Shown here one piece after another: positions 25,076 through 34,753 of a DNA stretch of 64,000 bases. Position numbers and translations under genes: made by a program. Below the pieces are notes generated by a model. The model had not been told where the DNA came from and searched no databases. It saw nothing but the letters and a program-made list of their open reading frames with translations. This DNA comes from Bacteroidota bacterium. Lineage in GTDB: Bacteria; Bacteroidota; Bacteroidia; Flavobacteriales; Flavobacteriaceae. Positions within the stretch are counted from its first letter, which is position 1. Each line of letters begins with the position of its first letter. Where the stretch lies: positions 1 through 64,000 of the forward strand of contig JAEYTL010000049.1 of assembly GCA_023434025.1 (NCBI GenBank). Direction: 5' to 3'.

Positions 25076-25624
25076 ATGAAGACAACAGAAAAAATAATCG
25101 TTATCGATTTAGAAGCCACTTGCTGGAACGGCGAAATACCGAAAGGACAAGTGAATGAAATTATAGAAATCGGTATTTGTGTGTTAGATACCGTAACGGG
25201 AGCCATTGCTAAAAACAAAGGTATCCTGATTCAACCCGAACACTCGGAGGTCAGTAAGTTCTGCACGGAATTAACCACCCTTACGCAAGAACTTTTAGAC
25301 AGGGAAGGAATCCGTTTTGGAGAAGCCATCGGAATGCTGCAAAATGAGTATCAACCCGATCAATATACCTGGGCCAGTTACGGACAGTATGATTTAAACA
25401 TGCTCAGAAAACAATGTGCTTTACGAAATGTAAATTATCCTATGGGAAGTCATCACATTAATGTAAAAGAATTGTTCAGTGAAGTACGAGGCATACCAAA
25501 GAAGGTAGGCATGAACGGAGCGTTACAATTATTAAATTTTCCGTTGGAAGGCACACATCACAGAGGAGTGGATGATGCTAAAAATATTGCAAAGATTTTG
25601 CATTGGTGTTTGATGCAGGAATAA
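25076..25624 (+). CDS. DEDDh 3'-5' exonuclease (ERI1/KapD-like)
   Basis: The start is the ATG opening MKTTEKIIVIDLEATCW; the upstream in-frame ATG gives an unrelated tail. The 182-aa product shows the DEDDh exonuclease set. Asp and Glu lie in IDLEATCW (Exo I), Asp in SYGQYDLNML (Exo II), and His and Asp in HHRGVDDAKNIA (Exo III). The closest relatives I recall are ERI1/3'hExo and KapD-type RNA exonucleases. In this operon it probably trims 3' ends of RNA before or instead of ligation. Confidence 0.88.
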   Translation: MKTTEKIIVIDLEATCWNGEIPKGQVNEIIEIGICVLDTVTGAIAKNKGILIQPEHSEVSKFCTELTTLTQELLDREGIRFGEAIGMLQNEYQPDQYTWASYGQYDLNMLRKQCALRNVNYPMGSHHINVKELFSEVRGIPKKVGMNGALQLLNFPLEGTHHRGVDDAKNIAKILHWCLMQE

Positions 25625-25724
25625 ACCACTTCAAAACAGAGTGATTTTTTACTTTTATGGCGTAATCTTTTTTTGATTACTGCTATTATTTATATAGTTT
25701 TGATTATCGTAAAAAACAAAACTT

Positions 25725-26744
25725 ATGTTCGGTATAAAACACATTAAATTTGACTCGATGACCTATGTTCTTCACTTTTCAAATGGAAAAATTTCGAAAG
25801 AGGGAAGAGGTCTTTCTTTTTTCTATTTTGCTCCCAACAGCTCTATTGTGGCCATACCGATGGGGAGTAATGATTTGCCGTTTATTTTTAGTGAGTCAAC
25901 CAATGATTATCAGACCGTAACCATTCAGGGACAAATCAGTTATAAAATTAACAACCCGAAAACATTAGCCGACGTACTCGATTTTACAGTTACCGACAAT
26001 GGCCAATATAAAAAAAATGATATTGAAAAACTCAACCAACGCATCATTAACGAAGCACAAACAGCCACATCATCCTATATTCATGAAATCAAATTGAAAG
26101 ATGCCATCCGTTCCGCCAAAACCATTGAAGATAAAATATTGGAAGGATTAAAAAACTCGTCAGCTATCAGTATGCTGGGCATCGAAATTTTAGGAGCAAA
26201 CATATTGGCAATCCAGGCCACACCGGAAATGGCTCGTGCATTGGAAACAGAAACCCGTGAAAAACTTCAGCAGGAAGCTGACCAGGCCATCTATGAACGA
26301 AGAAATTTTGCTGTGGAACAGGAGCGGCGAATCAAAGAAACCGAATTGAATACAGAAATTGCGGTAGAAGAGAAACAAAAGCAAATTGCAGAAAAAAAGA
26401 TGGAATCAGATGTACAGAAGGCTGAAAACGACCGTAAACTGCGAGAAATGAAACTGGAGGCTGATATTGCGGTTGAAAATCAACGGAAACTTTTAATTGA
26501 ACAACAAACGGCCAACGATAAAAAAGTGGCAGAAACGCAAGGCTATGTAATTGAAACTACTTTGAAACCTTATAAAGGTATGGATTGGAAAATTCTGACA
26601 GCCCTTAACAATAACGCTGATCCTAAGTTTAATATCTCATTAGCTTTCAGACGGCTGGCTGAAAATGCAGATAAAATAGGTAATCTAAACATCAGCCCGG
26701 AACTGTTGGATTCAATTTTAAAAGACAAAGAGAAAAGCAAATAA
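25725..26744 (+). CDS. second SPFH-domain protein
   Basis: The 339-aa protein has an SPFH domain at about residues 15-180 (VTIQGQISYKINNP, then LGIEILGANILAIQATPEMARALE). A long charged coiled coil follows (about 190-270, rich in E, K and Q). There is no transmembrane helix. It differs from the first SPFH protein by the coiled-coil tail typical of prohibitin/stomatin assemblies. Its stop overlaps the next gene by one base, so the two are coupled. Confidence 0.87.
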   Translation: MFGIKHIKFDSMTYVLHFSNGKISKEGRGLSFFYFAPNSSIVAIPMGSNDLPFIFSESTNDYQTVTIQGQISYKINNPKTLADVLDFTVTDNGQYKKNDIEKLNQRIINEAQTATSSYIHEIKLKDAIRSAKTIEDKILEGLKNSSAISMLGIEILGANILAIQATPEMARALETETREKLQQEADQAIYERRNFAVEQERRIKETELNTEIAVEEKQKQIAEKKMESDVQKAENDRKLREMKLEADIAVENQRKLLIEQQTANDKKVAETQGYVIETTLKPYKGMDWKILTALNNNADPKFNISLAFRRLAENADKIGNLNISPELLDSILKDKEKSK

Positions 26745-27664
26745 TGAAGATTGAATATGCCATTATTGTCAAGAACAAAACAAGACTTGAATCATTAATT
26801 GAACGTTTTAATACGAAAGCACAGGCCAAATTTTATATTGAAAGCCTGGGCGGTAATTTTACAGACTACGAACACGAGCATGAAATTTTTCACCAGTCAT
26901 TAATTTCATTACAAACACAGCTTTCAAAAGTTATTAAAAATAAAACGGTTGAGCGGATCTACCTTCCGTCGTTTATTTTTGCTGAAAATAACCTCATTGT
27001 TGTAATCGGACAAGATGGCCTTGTTGCCAATACCGCAAAATATGCCAAAGATTGTCCGATTATAGCGGTTAATCCGGACAAGAACCGCTACGATGGTATT
27101 CTTCTGCCTTTTGATACGCTTGATTTTATAAACGGGGTAGAACAAGTGATAACCAACCGTTATAACTCAAAAACCATGCGGTTTGCAGAAGCAAAGTTAA
27201 ATGACGGCCAACGTTTGTTGGCATTTAATGATTTGTTTATTGGAGCATCTTCACATGTATCTGCCCGATATAAAATAACGTTTAACAATGTTACTGAAGA
27301 ACATTCTTCCAGCGGTTTAATTGTTTCTACTCCGGCTGGTTCTACAGGCTGGCTGAGTTCCGTTTTTAATATGGCCTATGGTGTAGCCGGAATGTTTGAG
27401 AAAAATTTGAAACCTAAAAGACCTAAACTAAAAGACAATGAATTGTTGTTTGCCGTACGCGAACCTTTTCTGAGCATTAGAACCCAAACTAACCTTACGG
27501 CGGGAATAATCAGGGGACAAAATCAATTAACCCTCGAATCGCTTATGCCAACAAGTGGAATTATTTTCAGTGACGGTATTGAATCCGATTTTTTAAAGTT
27601 TAACAGCGGCTCCGTTGTTACAATAGGAGTTGCCAAAGAAACGGCGAAAGTGGTAACCAAATAA
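26744..27664 (+). CDS. NAD-kinase-like protein
   Basis: The 306-aa protein has the ATP-NAD kinase fold. VVIGQDGLVANTAKY near residue 89 takes the place of the usual GGDGT. AVNPDKNRYDG follows. STPAGSTGW near residue 196 matches the conserved GSTA region. The C-terminus holds a substrate-loop SDGIESD. The change of the second Gly to Gln and of Ala to Gly in the motifs makes it divergent. It could phosphorylate a nucleotide other than NAD. The one-base overlap with the SPFH gene ties it to this operon. Confidence 0.82.
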   Translation: MKIEYAIIVKNKTRLESLIERFNTKAQAKFYIESLGGNFTDYEHEHEIFHQSLISLQTQLSKVIKNKTVERIYLPSFIFAENNLIVVIGQDGLVANTAKYAKDCPIIAVNPDKNRYDGILLPFDTLDFINGVEQVITNRYNSKTMRFAEAKLNDGQRLLAFNDLFIGASSHVSARYKITFNNVTEEHSSSGLIVSTPAGSTGWLSSVFNMAYGVAGMFEKNLKPKRPKLKDNELLFAVREPFLSIRTQTNLTAGIIRGQNQLTLESLMPTSGIIFSDGIESDFLKFNSGSVVTIGVAKETAKVVTK

Positions 27665-27865
27665 ACTTTATATCCTAAAATATTCTGAAAGACAATCAGA
27701 ATCTGTTTTTTAAAAACACACGTTGAGTTCTTAAAAAAAGTTAACACTATTCTAAAGGATGTTAAACTATCCGCTTTTTCTGTGATAAATGCCTATTTTG
27801 CCAAACATTGAAAAAGCATCCTAATACACCGCTTTTATTTTTATAAAAAATCAGAAAAACAAAAT

Positions 27866-29155
27866 ATGACTGGATTTGATTACATCGAAAACTGGGTAGA
27901 TAATCTTTTAATTGAAGCAGGCGTTTCACATGAATGGGCCATTTACCTCCGGCTGTTATCGCTTTTAACCGCTTTAACGATTATTTCGGGCATCGGCTTT
28001 TTTATAACCAAACGGATTATCATTGCCTATTTTTATAAATTAGTCAGAAAATCTCCCGTTAAATGGGATGATCTTTTGGCTGATCAGGGTGTGTTTAATA
28101 ACCTGGCCCATATTGTTCCCGCCGTTTTTGTCCGGTTACTGGCTCCCGGTATCTTTAATGATTTTGAACTGGTGTTGCCCTATATTATTAAATTAACCGA
28201 CATCTACCTGATCATCGTGGGAATGACCATTGTGGTGGCTTTGCTCAAGGTAGCCGAACTGGCTTTTTCATCGCTTCCGGCTTTTAAAGACAAACCTTTG
28301 ACCAGTTATTTTCAGCTGATCCGCATCTTGTTCTATATCACCACGGCTATATTTGTCTTTTCAGTGCTTTTAGGCAAATCACCGCTTTACTTTTTAAGTG
28401 CCTTCGGAGCCATGACGGCTATTTTACTGTTGGTCTTTAAAGATACGATTCTCGGATTGGTAGCCAGCGTACAGATGTCGTCCAACGATATGGTCAGGGT
28501 AGGCGACTGGATTGAAATGCCGAAATTCAATGCCGACGGCGATGTGATTGCCATTAACCTCAATACGGTAAAAGTGCAGAATTTTGACAAAACCATTACG
28601 ACCATTCCAACTTATTACTTTATTACAGACAGCTTTAGGAACTGGCGGGGTATGGTGCAAAGCGGCGGCAGACGGATAAAACGTTCGATTTTTGTGGACA
28701 GCAATTCCATCCGGTTTGTAGATCCGGAAACAAGGGAAGAATTAAAAAAAATTCATCTGATTACAAACTTTGTAAGCGGACGGCAACAGGAAATTGAGGC
28801 GTTTAATACCAAAAATAATATTGACACGTCTGTTTTGATTAACGGCAGAAGAATGACCAATATAGGAGTTTTCAGGCATTATATCGAATCTTACCTTAAA
28901 TCGCATCCCGGCATTAAAAAGGAAATGACCATCATGGTGCGGCAGCTGGCTCCGGAAGACAAAGGGATTCCGCTGGAGATTTACTGTTTTACCAACACTA
29001 CTGTCTGGTTGCAGTATGAAAGCATTCAGGCTGATATTTTTGATCACCTGTTTTCTGCTGCCCGGTATTTTGACATCTGTTTGTTCCAGCAACCCAGCGG
29101 CAACGATATTACCAGAGCAGTTCAACAGGTTCAGACCGTTGCGACTATGAATTAA
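27866..29155 (+). CDS. MscS-family mechanosensitive channel (YbdG-like)
   Basis: The 429-aa protein has about five N-terminal membrane helices. The MscS pore and beta region follow (LSAFGAMTAILLLVFKDTILGLVASVQM, then DMVRVGDWIEMP and YFITDSFRNWRGM), and then a cytoplasmic domain. The size and the insertion after the beta domain fit the YbdG/MscM-type miniconductance branch. It lies 200 bases after the NAD-kinase-like gene, possibly with its own promoter. It could be an ordinary osmotic channel rather than a part of the repair system. Confidence 0.9.
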   Translation: MTGFDYIENWVDNLLIEAGVSHEWAIYLRLLSLLTALTIISGIGFFITKRIIIAYFYKLVRKSPVKWDDLLADQGVFNNLAHIVPAVFVRLLAPGIFNDFELVLPYIIKLTDIYLIIVGMTIVVALLKVAELAFSSLPAFKDKPLTSYFQLIRILFYITTAIFVFSVLLGKSPLYFLSAFGAMTAILLLVFKDTILGLVASVQMSSNDMVRVGDWIEMPKFNADGDVIAINLNTVKVQNFDKTITTIPTYYFITDSFRNWRGMVQSGGRRIKRSIFVDSNSIRFVDPETREELKKIHLITNFVSGRQQEIEAFNTKNNIDTSVLINGRRMTNIGVFRHYIESYLKSHPGIKKEMTIMVRQLAPEDKGIPLEIYCFTNTTVWLQYESIQADIFDHLFSAARYFDICLFQQPSGNDITRAVQQVQTVATMN

Positions 29156-29299
29156 AAGTTTTCTATTTATGCTTTATTTTTATCATAAAAATCAGCAATA
29201 ACATGATTACCGGAATATACACAAGGCAAAATACATTCCAAACCTTTTAAGACAAAACACCGGTCAGGAAAAACAAGGCAAATGCAATGCTGTATTTAA

Positions 29300-29518
29300 C
29301 CCGTAGTGCATTATTAGTTAGCCACAGATGCACATATCTTTTATATTTTTATCCGGAAAATTATATTTTGCAGATTTAATCGAATGCAAAGCATTCAATA
29401 TCCGTGTAATTTGTACTTAATTTTTTTAAATTATTTTTGATTTAGTATCTGTGAATCTGCGGCTAAAAAAATAATTACCTGCAAAACAATATAGTGAGTT
29501 TTTAATGGTAATGCACTA
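29300..29518. repeat. dispersed inverted-repeat element, copy A
   Basis: This element of about 219 bases starts CCCGTAGTGCATTAT and ends with TAATGCACTA. Inner segments GCCACAGATGCAC and ATCTGTGAATCTGCGGC are also arranged as an imperfect inverted repeat. A near-full second copy is at 60.5 kb and a decayed part at 131-202. It has no ORF, so it is a MITE- or REP-like element. It fills most of the gap between the MscS gene and the maleate-isomerase-like gene. Confidence 0.8.
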
Positions 29519-29540
29519 CTAATTGTATTAATGTATTTTA

Positions 29541-30290
29541 TCAATATTTACCGCTCAGCAATTCGCCTCCAATCGTAGACCTGGCTTCAAGGTTCAGTTT
29601 TTTCATCATTTCATAGGTCGTACACACCGCTGCTGAAGTAACCGGAATGCCACATTCTGCCTGAATCAGGTCGATTGCTTCTAACGATGGCATCTGCACG
29701 CAGGCAGAAGCTACCAAAACATCTACATCCGTTAAATCCAGTTGTTTATAGATTTCCAGTAAATTCATCGGGTTTTGAGCCGCTACTTCTAAATTATCCG
29801 GAATTTCCAATGCAATACTTTCTTTCACTTTGATGCCCTGGTGTTCAATATAATCCACTACCATATCCGTAAGCGGACGCATATAGGGGGTTATAATCGA
29901 TATTTGTCCGGCACCTAAAACCTTCAAACCATTAATCAACGCCCCGGCGGAAGTCACAATTGGAGTAGGGAAGTCGTTGGCGACAGTTTCCTGATGCAGG
30001 TTCACTTCTGAAACACAATGATAGCCCCGCCCCATGCTCATAATGGCCACCAGGCATGCATAACCCATCACATCTACGTGAGCATCCGATAATTCCTGAG
30101 CACATTTCAGGCTCATGGCATCCATGGCTTCCAATTCTTCTTTGGTTACTTTTTTCATCCGCATTCGACTGGAATGAAAGGTGAATCGTTCCGGTAAAAT
30201 GGTTTCCCTTGCTCTGAAAACAGCCGGAATTTCGGTTTCCATAGTGATGTTGGAGGAGGGGACGATTTGGCCTATTCTGTATTTTTTCAT
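29541..30290 (-). CDS. maleate cis-trans isomerase/arylmalonate-decarboxylase family protein
   Basis: The start is set at MKKYRIGQIVPSSN (249 aa). The Asp/Glu-racemase fold shows the family marks: VPSSNITMETE at the N-terminus, the first Cys in MGYACLVAIM near residue 75, and the second in VASACVQMPS near residue 187. Maleate isomerase converts maleate to fumarate. As the last gene of an operon that would yield maleate (or maleamate), this fits the final step into the TCA cycle. Confidence 0.85.
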   Translation of the reverse strand: MKKYRIGQIVPSSNITMETEIPAVFRARETILPERFTFHSSRMRMKKVTKEELEAMDAMSLKCAQELSDAHVDVMGYACLVAIMSMGRGYHCVSEVNLHQETVANDFPTPIVTSAGALINGLKVLGAGQISIITPYMRPLTDMVVDYIEHQGIKVKESIALEIPDNLEVAAQNPMNLLEIYKQLDLTDVDVLVASACVQMPSLEAIDLIQAECGIPVTSAAVCTTYEMMKKLNLEARSTIGGELLSGKY

Positions 30291-30365
30291 GTTTACTTTT
30301 TTAACCGCGAAGAGCACAAAGGTTTACGCAAAGTTCGCAAAGTCTATTATCTTTTTTCTATTTTC

Positions 30366-31280
30366 TCAAATCGAAATTTCCTTCACGGTATTCACAATCG
30401 TTCCAATTCCTTCTACAGTAGCTTCTACCACATCGCCATCCCACATCCATTCCTGCGGGTTTCTTCCGGCACCAACGCCGGCCGGTGTTCCGGTAGCGAT
30501 GATGTCGCCGGGTTCAAGGGTGAAAACGGTACTTAAATCTTCAATCAGCTCATTGATATTGAACAACATGAATTTGGTGTTGGAATTTTGTTTTTCCACC
30601 CCATTCAATTTCAAAGACAAGTCCAAATTGTGCGGATTTGGAATTTCATCTTTCGTAACCAAATACGGTCCCATTGGGGCAAACGTATCTTGTCCTTTGG
30701 AAACAATCCATTGCCCTTCTCTGCGGCAGTCACGGGCGGAAATATCGTTAATAACTGTATATCCGAAAACATAATCCAAGGCATTTTCTTTCGGCACATA
30801 TTTTCCGTATTCGCCAATAACGACAGCTAATTCCACTTCCCAATCCAATTGTTGGGTTAATTTGGGGTTTAACAAAATTTCCGTATTTGGACCAGTAACA
30901 GCTGTTGGTGGTTTGGAAAAAATGATGGGTTTTTGCGGTAATTTTCCGGTGGTGTCGAGTGTGCGGGCACTTTCTGCCACGTGTTCAGTGTAGTTCAGAC
31001 CAATTCCGATGATGTTTTTACGCGGACGCTGGATGGGTGCCAGGATTTCTACTTCATCAAATGTATAACCAATCTGTTCAAAGTCGATTTCACGGGTTTC
31101 TTTTATCATTTCGGTGATTTCTTCGATAATTTCAAATCCCAGGTCAATCAGATCCAACATATCAATTGGCAATGGAAAATTGGATATTTCGCCAAAATCT
31201 TCCATATCAATGATCAGGTTGTTGTGGAGAAAGCCTAAACGAGGTTCTGTGTCTTTTGTTTTGTAAGTGAGTAGTTTCAT
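30366..31280 (-). CDS. fumarylacetoacetate hydrolase family protein
   Basis: The start is MKLLTYKTKD (304 aa). The FAH-fold core shows IGIGLNYTEHVAES, DWEVELAVVIG with its metal-ligand Glu, YTVINDISARD, and SKGQDTFAPMGP, then GDIIATGTPAGVG near the end. Relatives hydrolyse fumarylpyruvate, maleylpyruvate or acylpyruvates. In this operon it should split the ring-cleavage product into pyruvate and a C4 acid. Confidence 0.92.
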   Translation of the reverse strand: MKLLTYKTKDTEPRLGFLHNNLIIDMEDFGEISNFPLPIDMLDLIDLGFEIIEEITEMIKETREIDFEQIGYTFDEVEILAPIQRPRKNIIGIGLNYTEHVAESARTLDTTGKLPQKPIIFSKPPTAVTGPNTEILLNPKLTQQLDWEVELAVVIGEYGKYVPKENALDYVFGYTVINDISARDCRREGQWIVSKGQDTFAPMGPYLVTKDEIPNPHNLDLSLKLNGVEKQNSNTKFMLFNINELIEDLSTVFTLEPGDIIATGTPAGVGAGRNPQEWMWDGDVVEATVEGIGTIVNTVKEISI

Positions 31281-31324
31281 TTTTGTTTGTTGTTGGTATC
31301 CACAGATGTTGCAGTGCAACGTCT

Positions 31325-32509
31325 TTACTGTTGTATAAGTATAGTGCTGGTTTCAGTTTTATCTTTTGATTTTACTTCAATCTCATACGATTGATTATCT
31401 TTTCTGAAGTTTTTTATTTTGACAATATCACAAAAATCCATTTGATCAAGTTCAAACGTATCAACTCTTATGATTTCGTCTCCATAGCTTAATTTATCTC
31501 TGAAAGATTCATCCCAAACAAATCCGACAGCATATTTATTATCAATAATGGTTGCACTGTAAATAGGCGGTTTTTTATCTAAAACGATATTTGCTGTAGC
31601 TTCAAAATAGAATTTTTTCTTTTTGAAGTCGATGATAATATCACCATGTTTTAATAAATCTAATCCGATTCTGGAATTATTATCGTCGGTTGTGTTAGCA
31701 ATTAAATTTTCAAACGTGGTGTCGTTTATTTTGAAATAGGGAGCTTTAAGCAAAACCTGTTCTTTCATCGGAGCTGTCCCGAAAAGCCCGATGCTACTTG
31801 AACCAGTACTTCTTGACAATTCTTCCCATACATCATCTTTAGAAAGAATTTTGAAAGCCCGGTTAGACATTTCATAAAAACCATCCATTCCGGTATCAAT
31901 TAATACTTCTTCAGTAACATCCCTTTTATCATCTTTTGAAAAATTAATTTTTACGTAGGGCGATTTTTGTTCCCCAAATAATTTCAATTTAGAAGGCTTC
32001 GCTTTTGTTTGAAGTTTTTTTATATCATTTGTAACAATAATCTTTTTATCCTTTAAACTAATTTTTATCACCGAATTACGCAATAAATTACTACCGATAA
32101 AACCATCCATTTTAAAACACTTTAAAATAAAATGGTTATCCAAATCACTCACCAAAGCCACATTATTTTCAAAAGAAAGATTTCCTAATTTCATTGATTC
32201 GATGGCAACCATTTCCATTTCATCACTTTGATTATTGGCATCGGAAACGTTTATTTTTTTACTGTTCTGAACATTAATTTCCTCTAAAACTCTCTTTGAA
32301 ATAACGTTTGGAGCACCCGTATCTAATAAAAATTTAAAGGTTTTATTGTTAATAACTACAGGAAGAATGATCTTATCATTAACCAGTTCAAAACTGATTT
32401 CTTCGTAGTAATTCTTTTGATTGATTTTTCCCTGATCAAAAGCTAATTTTTGAGAAAATACTATACTTGATACAAATAAAAATACTACTGATATAATTAA
32501 TCTTATCAT
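31325..32509 (-). CDS. retropepsin-like aspartyl protease with PDZ domain
   Basis: The 394-aa protein has an N-terminal signal peptide (LIISVVFLFVSSIVFSQ). Two pepsin-like half sites follow, LLDTGAPNV near residue 62 and LIDTGMDGF near residue 207. A C-terminal PDZ-like region (LSYGDEIIRVDTFELD) ends the protein. It is exported to the periplasm or outer surface. It sits within the aromatic catabolic operon, 10 bases from the dioxygenase gene, but has no evident role in the pathway and was probably inserted. Confidence 0.85.
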   Translation of the reverse strand: MIRLIISVVFLFVSSIVFSQKLAFDQGKINQKNYYEEISFELVNDKIILPVVINNKTFKFLLDTGAPNVISKRVLEEINVQNSKKINVSDANNQSDEMEMVAIESMKLGNLSFENNVALVSDLDNHFILKCFKMDGFIGSNLLRNSVIKISLKDKKIIVTNDIKKLQTKAKPSKLKLFGEQKSPYVKINFSKDDKRDVTEEVLIDTGMDGFYEMSNRAFKILSKDDVWEELSRSTGSSSIGLFGTAPMKEQVLLKAPYFKINDTTFENLIANTTDDNNSRIGLDLLKHGDIIIDFKKKKFYFEATANIVLDKKPPIYSATIIDNKYAVGFVWDESFRDKLSYGDEIIRVDTFELDQMDFCDIVKIKNFRKDNQSYEIEVKSKDKTETSTILIQQ

Positions 32510-32519
32510 TTAATTAAAT

Positions 32520-33629
32520 TTAATTATGAAATTGAAAACCATTATTTTCTGAATATTCCTTTTCTTGATACAACCCCAATTTTTCAATGACCGGTAAGTC
32601 ATTAAAAGCAAATAAACACGCCTCTTCTGTATCTGAAAGGTTATGATGTTCGTGCCAGGCCCAGGAAGGAATGCAGAAGATATCACGTGCAGCCCAGTCA
32701 AAACGCTGTCCGTTGATGATGGAATAGCCTTTGCCTTTGGCACACTGATAAACAAAGGAGCCGGTATGTTTGTGGGCTTTACCTTTAAAACCGGCAGGTA
32801 GTAACTGCATGGATGCTCCCATGGTCTGCATGACATGTCCGCCCGTAAGCGGGTTGGAATACTTCATGAAAATACCGTCAAACGGATTGATTTCACTGAT
32901 TTTTTCTGCTTCCAACAAGGCCGGATAGACATTTGACCAGGAATATTTAAAAAGGGGAGAATACGGTTTGTCCCAAGTTTTATCGGCAGGAATCAATCCG
33001 GCACAACCATAGGCAACGGGAGAATAATTTAAAGGAGCCGTTAATTCCTGCTTGCCGTCCAAAACGGCATAATCATTGGCCTCTAAGGCATTCACCAATG
33101 GAATATCGAGACCATCCTGCCAGATACAGGTTTTGCCACCTTCTTCCACGCCGTGTTCATGCCAGGTAGAATTGGGCGTAATGACAAAATCATTGACTTC
33201 CAACATGATTTTATTACCATCGACCACCGTATAACCTTTTTCACCCTCCATGATAAAACGAAGGGCAGAAGCCCGGTGACGATGGGCAGAAGTAAACTCA
33301 CCCGGACGGGTCACCTGTATTCCGGTATATAACCATCCTACGGCAGCGGCCACATCTTTGCGTTTATCATTAACCAGATACACCACCCGGCGTCCGGCTT
33401 GTTCCGGTGTAACAAGCTCAGACGATTTAAGCACCAATGCCCGCAAAGCATCATATTTCCATAACATCGGAACGGAGTTGGCCCGGGGCTCCCAGGGCTC
33501 AATGTCATTGGCAACCGTCCATAAGGCACCGGCTCCCAGATTTTCCAACTCTTTGTAATAAGCCTTCAGTTCATCCGAATCCTGTACTCTTGCTCTTCCG
33601 TAAACGTCGTCTGAATGTTTTGCGTCCAT
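32520..33629 (-). CDS. gentisate 1,2-dioxygenase-like bicupin
   Basis: The 369-aa bicupin has the N-terminal region of gentisate dioxygenases (GALWTVANDIEPWEPR), then the first cupin with TSAHRHRASALRFIMEG (His ligands for Fe2+). A second cupin-like part has HKHTGSFVYQ and WAWHEHHN. It cleaves the ring between the carboxylated carbon and its ortho-substituted neighbour, giving maleylpyruvate from gentisate. With an amino group in the ortho position it would give maleamylpyruvate. Close relatives also act on 5-hydroxyanthranilate or 5-aminosalicylate, so the substrate is open. Confidence 0.87.
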   Translation of the reverse strand: MDAKHSDDVYGRARVQDSDELKAYYKELENLGAGALWTVANDIEPWEPRANSVPMLWKYDALRALVLKSSELVTPEQAGRRVVYLVNDKRKDVAAAVGWLYTGIQVTRPGEFTSAHRHRASALRFIMEGEKGYTVVDGNKIMLEVNDFVITPNSTWHEHGVEEGGKTCIWQDGLDIPLVNALEANDYAVLDGKQELTAPLNYSPVAYGCAGLIPADKTWDKPYSPLFKYSWSNVYPALLEAEKISEINPFDGIFMKYSNPLTGGHVMQTMGASMQLLPAGFKGKAHKHTGSFVYQCAKGKGYSIINGQRFDWAARDIFCIPSWAWHEHHNLSDTEEACLFAFNDLPVIEKLGLYQEKEYSENNGFQFHN

Positions 33630-33647
33630 TGTTTATTTAAAATTTGT

Positions 33648-33684
33648 CTACACCTGACAGGTTTTTGAAACCTGTCAGGTGTAG
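33648..33684. repeat. perfect 17-bp palindrome, REP-like
   Basis: CTACACCTGACAGGTTT, loop TTG, and its exact complement form a 17-bp stem. This ACCTGACAGG...CCTGTCAGGT type is a frequent dispersed repeat in Bacteroidetes genomes, as I recall. It lies between two operon genes and could also fold in the mRNA as an attenuator or stabiliser. Confidence 0.85.
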
Positions 33685-33696
33685 AAACGTTAAATG

Positions 33697-34677
33697 TTAT
33701 TTCTTATTAAACTCCTCATGATTATCTATAAACGTGACCTTTCTCGTTGGAGCAGTATTTACCCGTAAATCAAAGATATCAAATCGGTTGTAATGTCCCA
33801 AAATATCGTGCATTTGTTTTGGTTGAATACATTTTTCCAGATCGATGTCGGCATATACCATTCCTTCGTCATCAATCAAAGGTTCACCGATAACCGCTCC
33901 GTTTGGGCCGATAAATCCGGTGAAAGCAGAGCTTTTTCGGGTTAATAGTTCTTCGACATTGGGAACATCCGGTTTTAAAACCTCCATGATTTCTTTGGAA
34001 ATAGTGGAACAGGAAACAATGGTAAACAATTTTCCTTCAAACGAATGAGCAGCGGCACGGATTTTAATGGCTTCTGCCATATTGTAATCAGGAGGGGCAA
34101 CGGGGAGCGAAATATAATTGGCAATATGAATCAGTTCGCCTTGCGACAATAAGGTAAAACGAGCCAGCGTATTTGTATTTTCGCCGCAAGCCAGTGTGCC
34201 GACGGGACCGATTTCTGTATTGTACACTTTTAAAGAAGAACCGTCGCCACTGGTCCATGTAAGTTTTTCCGCCCAGGTCGGGACTAACTTTCGGTGTTTT
34301 CCAATCAACGTTCCGTGGTTATCGATGATCAGGTTGGTATTGTAAATTTCGCCATAGCTGTCGCCTCGTTCATTAATGCCGATCACAACATGCATGTTGA
34401 AATCTCTTGCCGCCTGAAATAACCGTTTCATTGATTCATCCGTTACAGCGACTGAATTTTTATATAATTCTTCATACCATTTACTACCTTGCACAGGTGT
34501 CATAATCCAGTTCCAATACGGATATCCGGCCACAAAAACTTCCGGAAAGGCGATTAATTGAGCTCCGTTTGAACTGGCTTCTTTGATGAAGGAAATTGCT
34601 TTTTCAATGGTTTTTTCTACGTTTAAAAATACAGGGGAGGTTTGAACGGCGGCGGCTTTGAATTTTGGAAAGTTCAT
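33697..34677 (-). CDS. nitrilase-superfamily C-N hydrolase
   Basis: The 326-aa enzyme has the catalytic triad of the superfamily: Glu in AFPEVFVAGYP near residue 46, Lys in KHRKLVPTW near residue 131, and Cys in TLACGENTN near residue 164. GYPYWNWI and the CGEN context resemble nitrilases/amidases found in aromatic operons more than classical nitrilases. Its place between the CoA-thioester enzymes and the ring-cleaving enzyme suggests an amide substrate, for example maleamate, giving maleate and ammonia. That is inference. Confidence 0.85.
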   Translation of the reverse strand: MNFPKFKAAAVQTSPVFLNVEKTIEKAISFIKEASSNGAQLIAFPEVFVAGYPYWNWIMTPVQGSKWYEELYKNSVAVTDESMKRLFQAARDFNMHVVIGINERGDSYGEIYNTNLIIDNHGTLIGKHRKLVPTWAEKLTWTSGDGSSLKVYNTEIGPVGTLACGENTNTLARFTLLSQGELIHIANYISLPVAPPDYNMAEAIKIRAAAHSFEGKLFTIVSCSTISKEIMEVLKPDVPNVEELLTRKSSAFTGFIGPNGAVIGEPLIDDEGMVYADIDLEKCIQPKQMHDILGHYNRFDIFDLRVNTAPTRKVTFIDNHEEFNKK

Positions 34678-34753
34678 TGTATTTAAATTAAATTTTTAAA
34701 AAGAAAGAACATTAAAATCGAACTTAGTAAGAGCATTATTTTTGCATGTCTTC

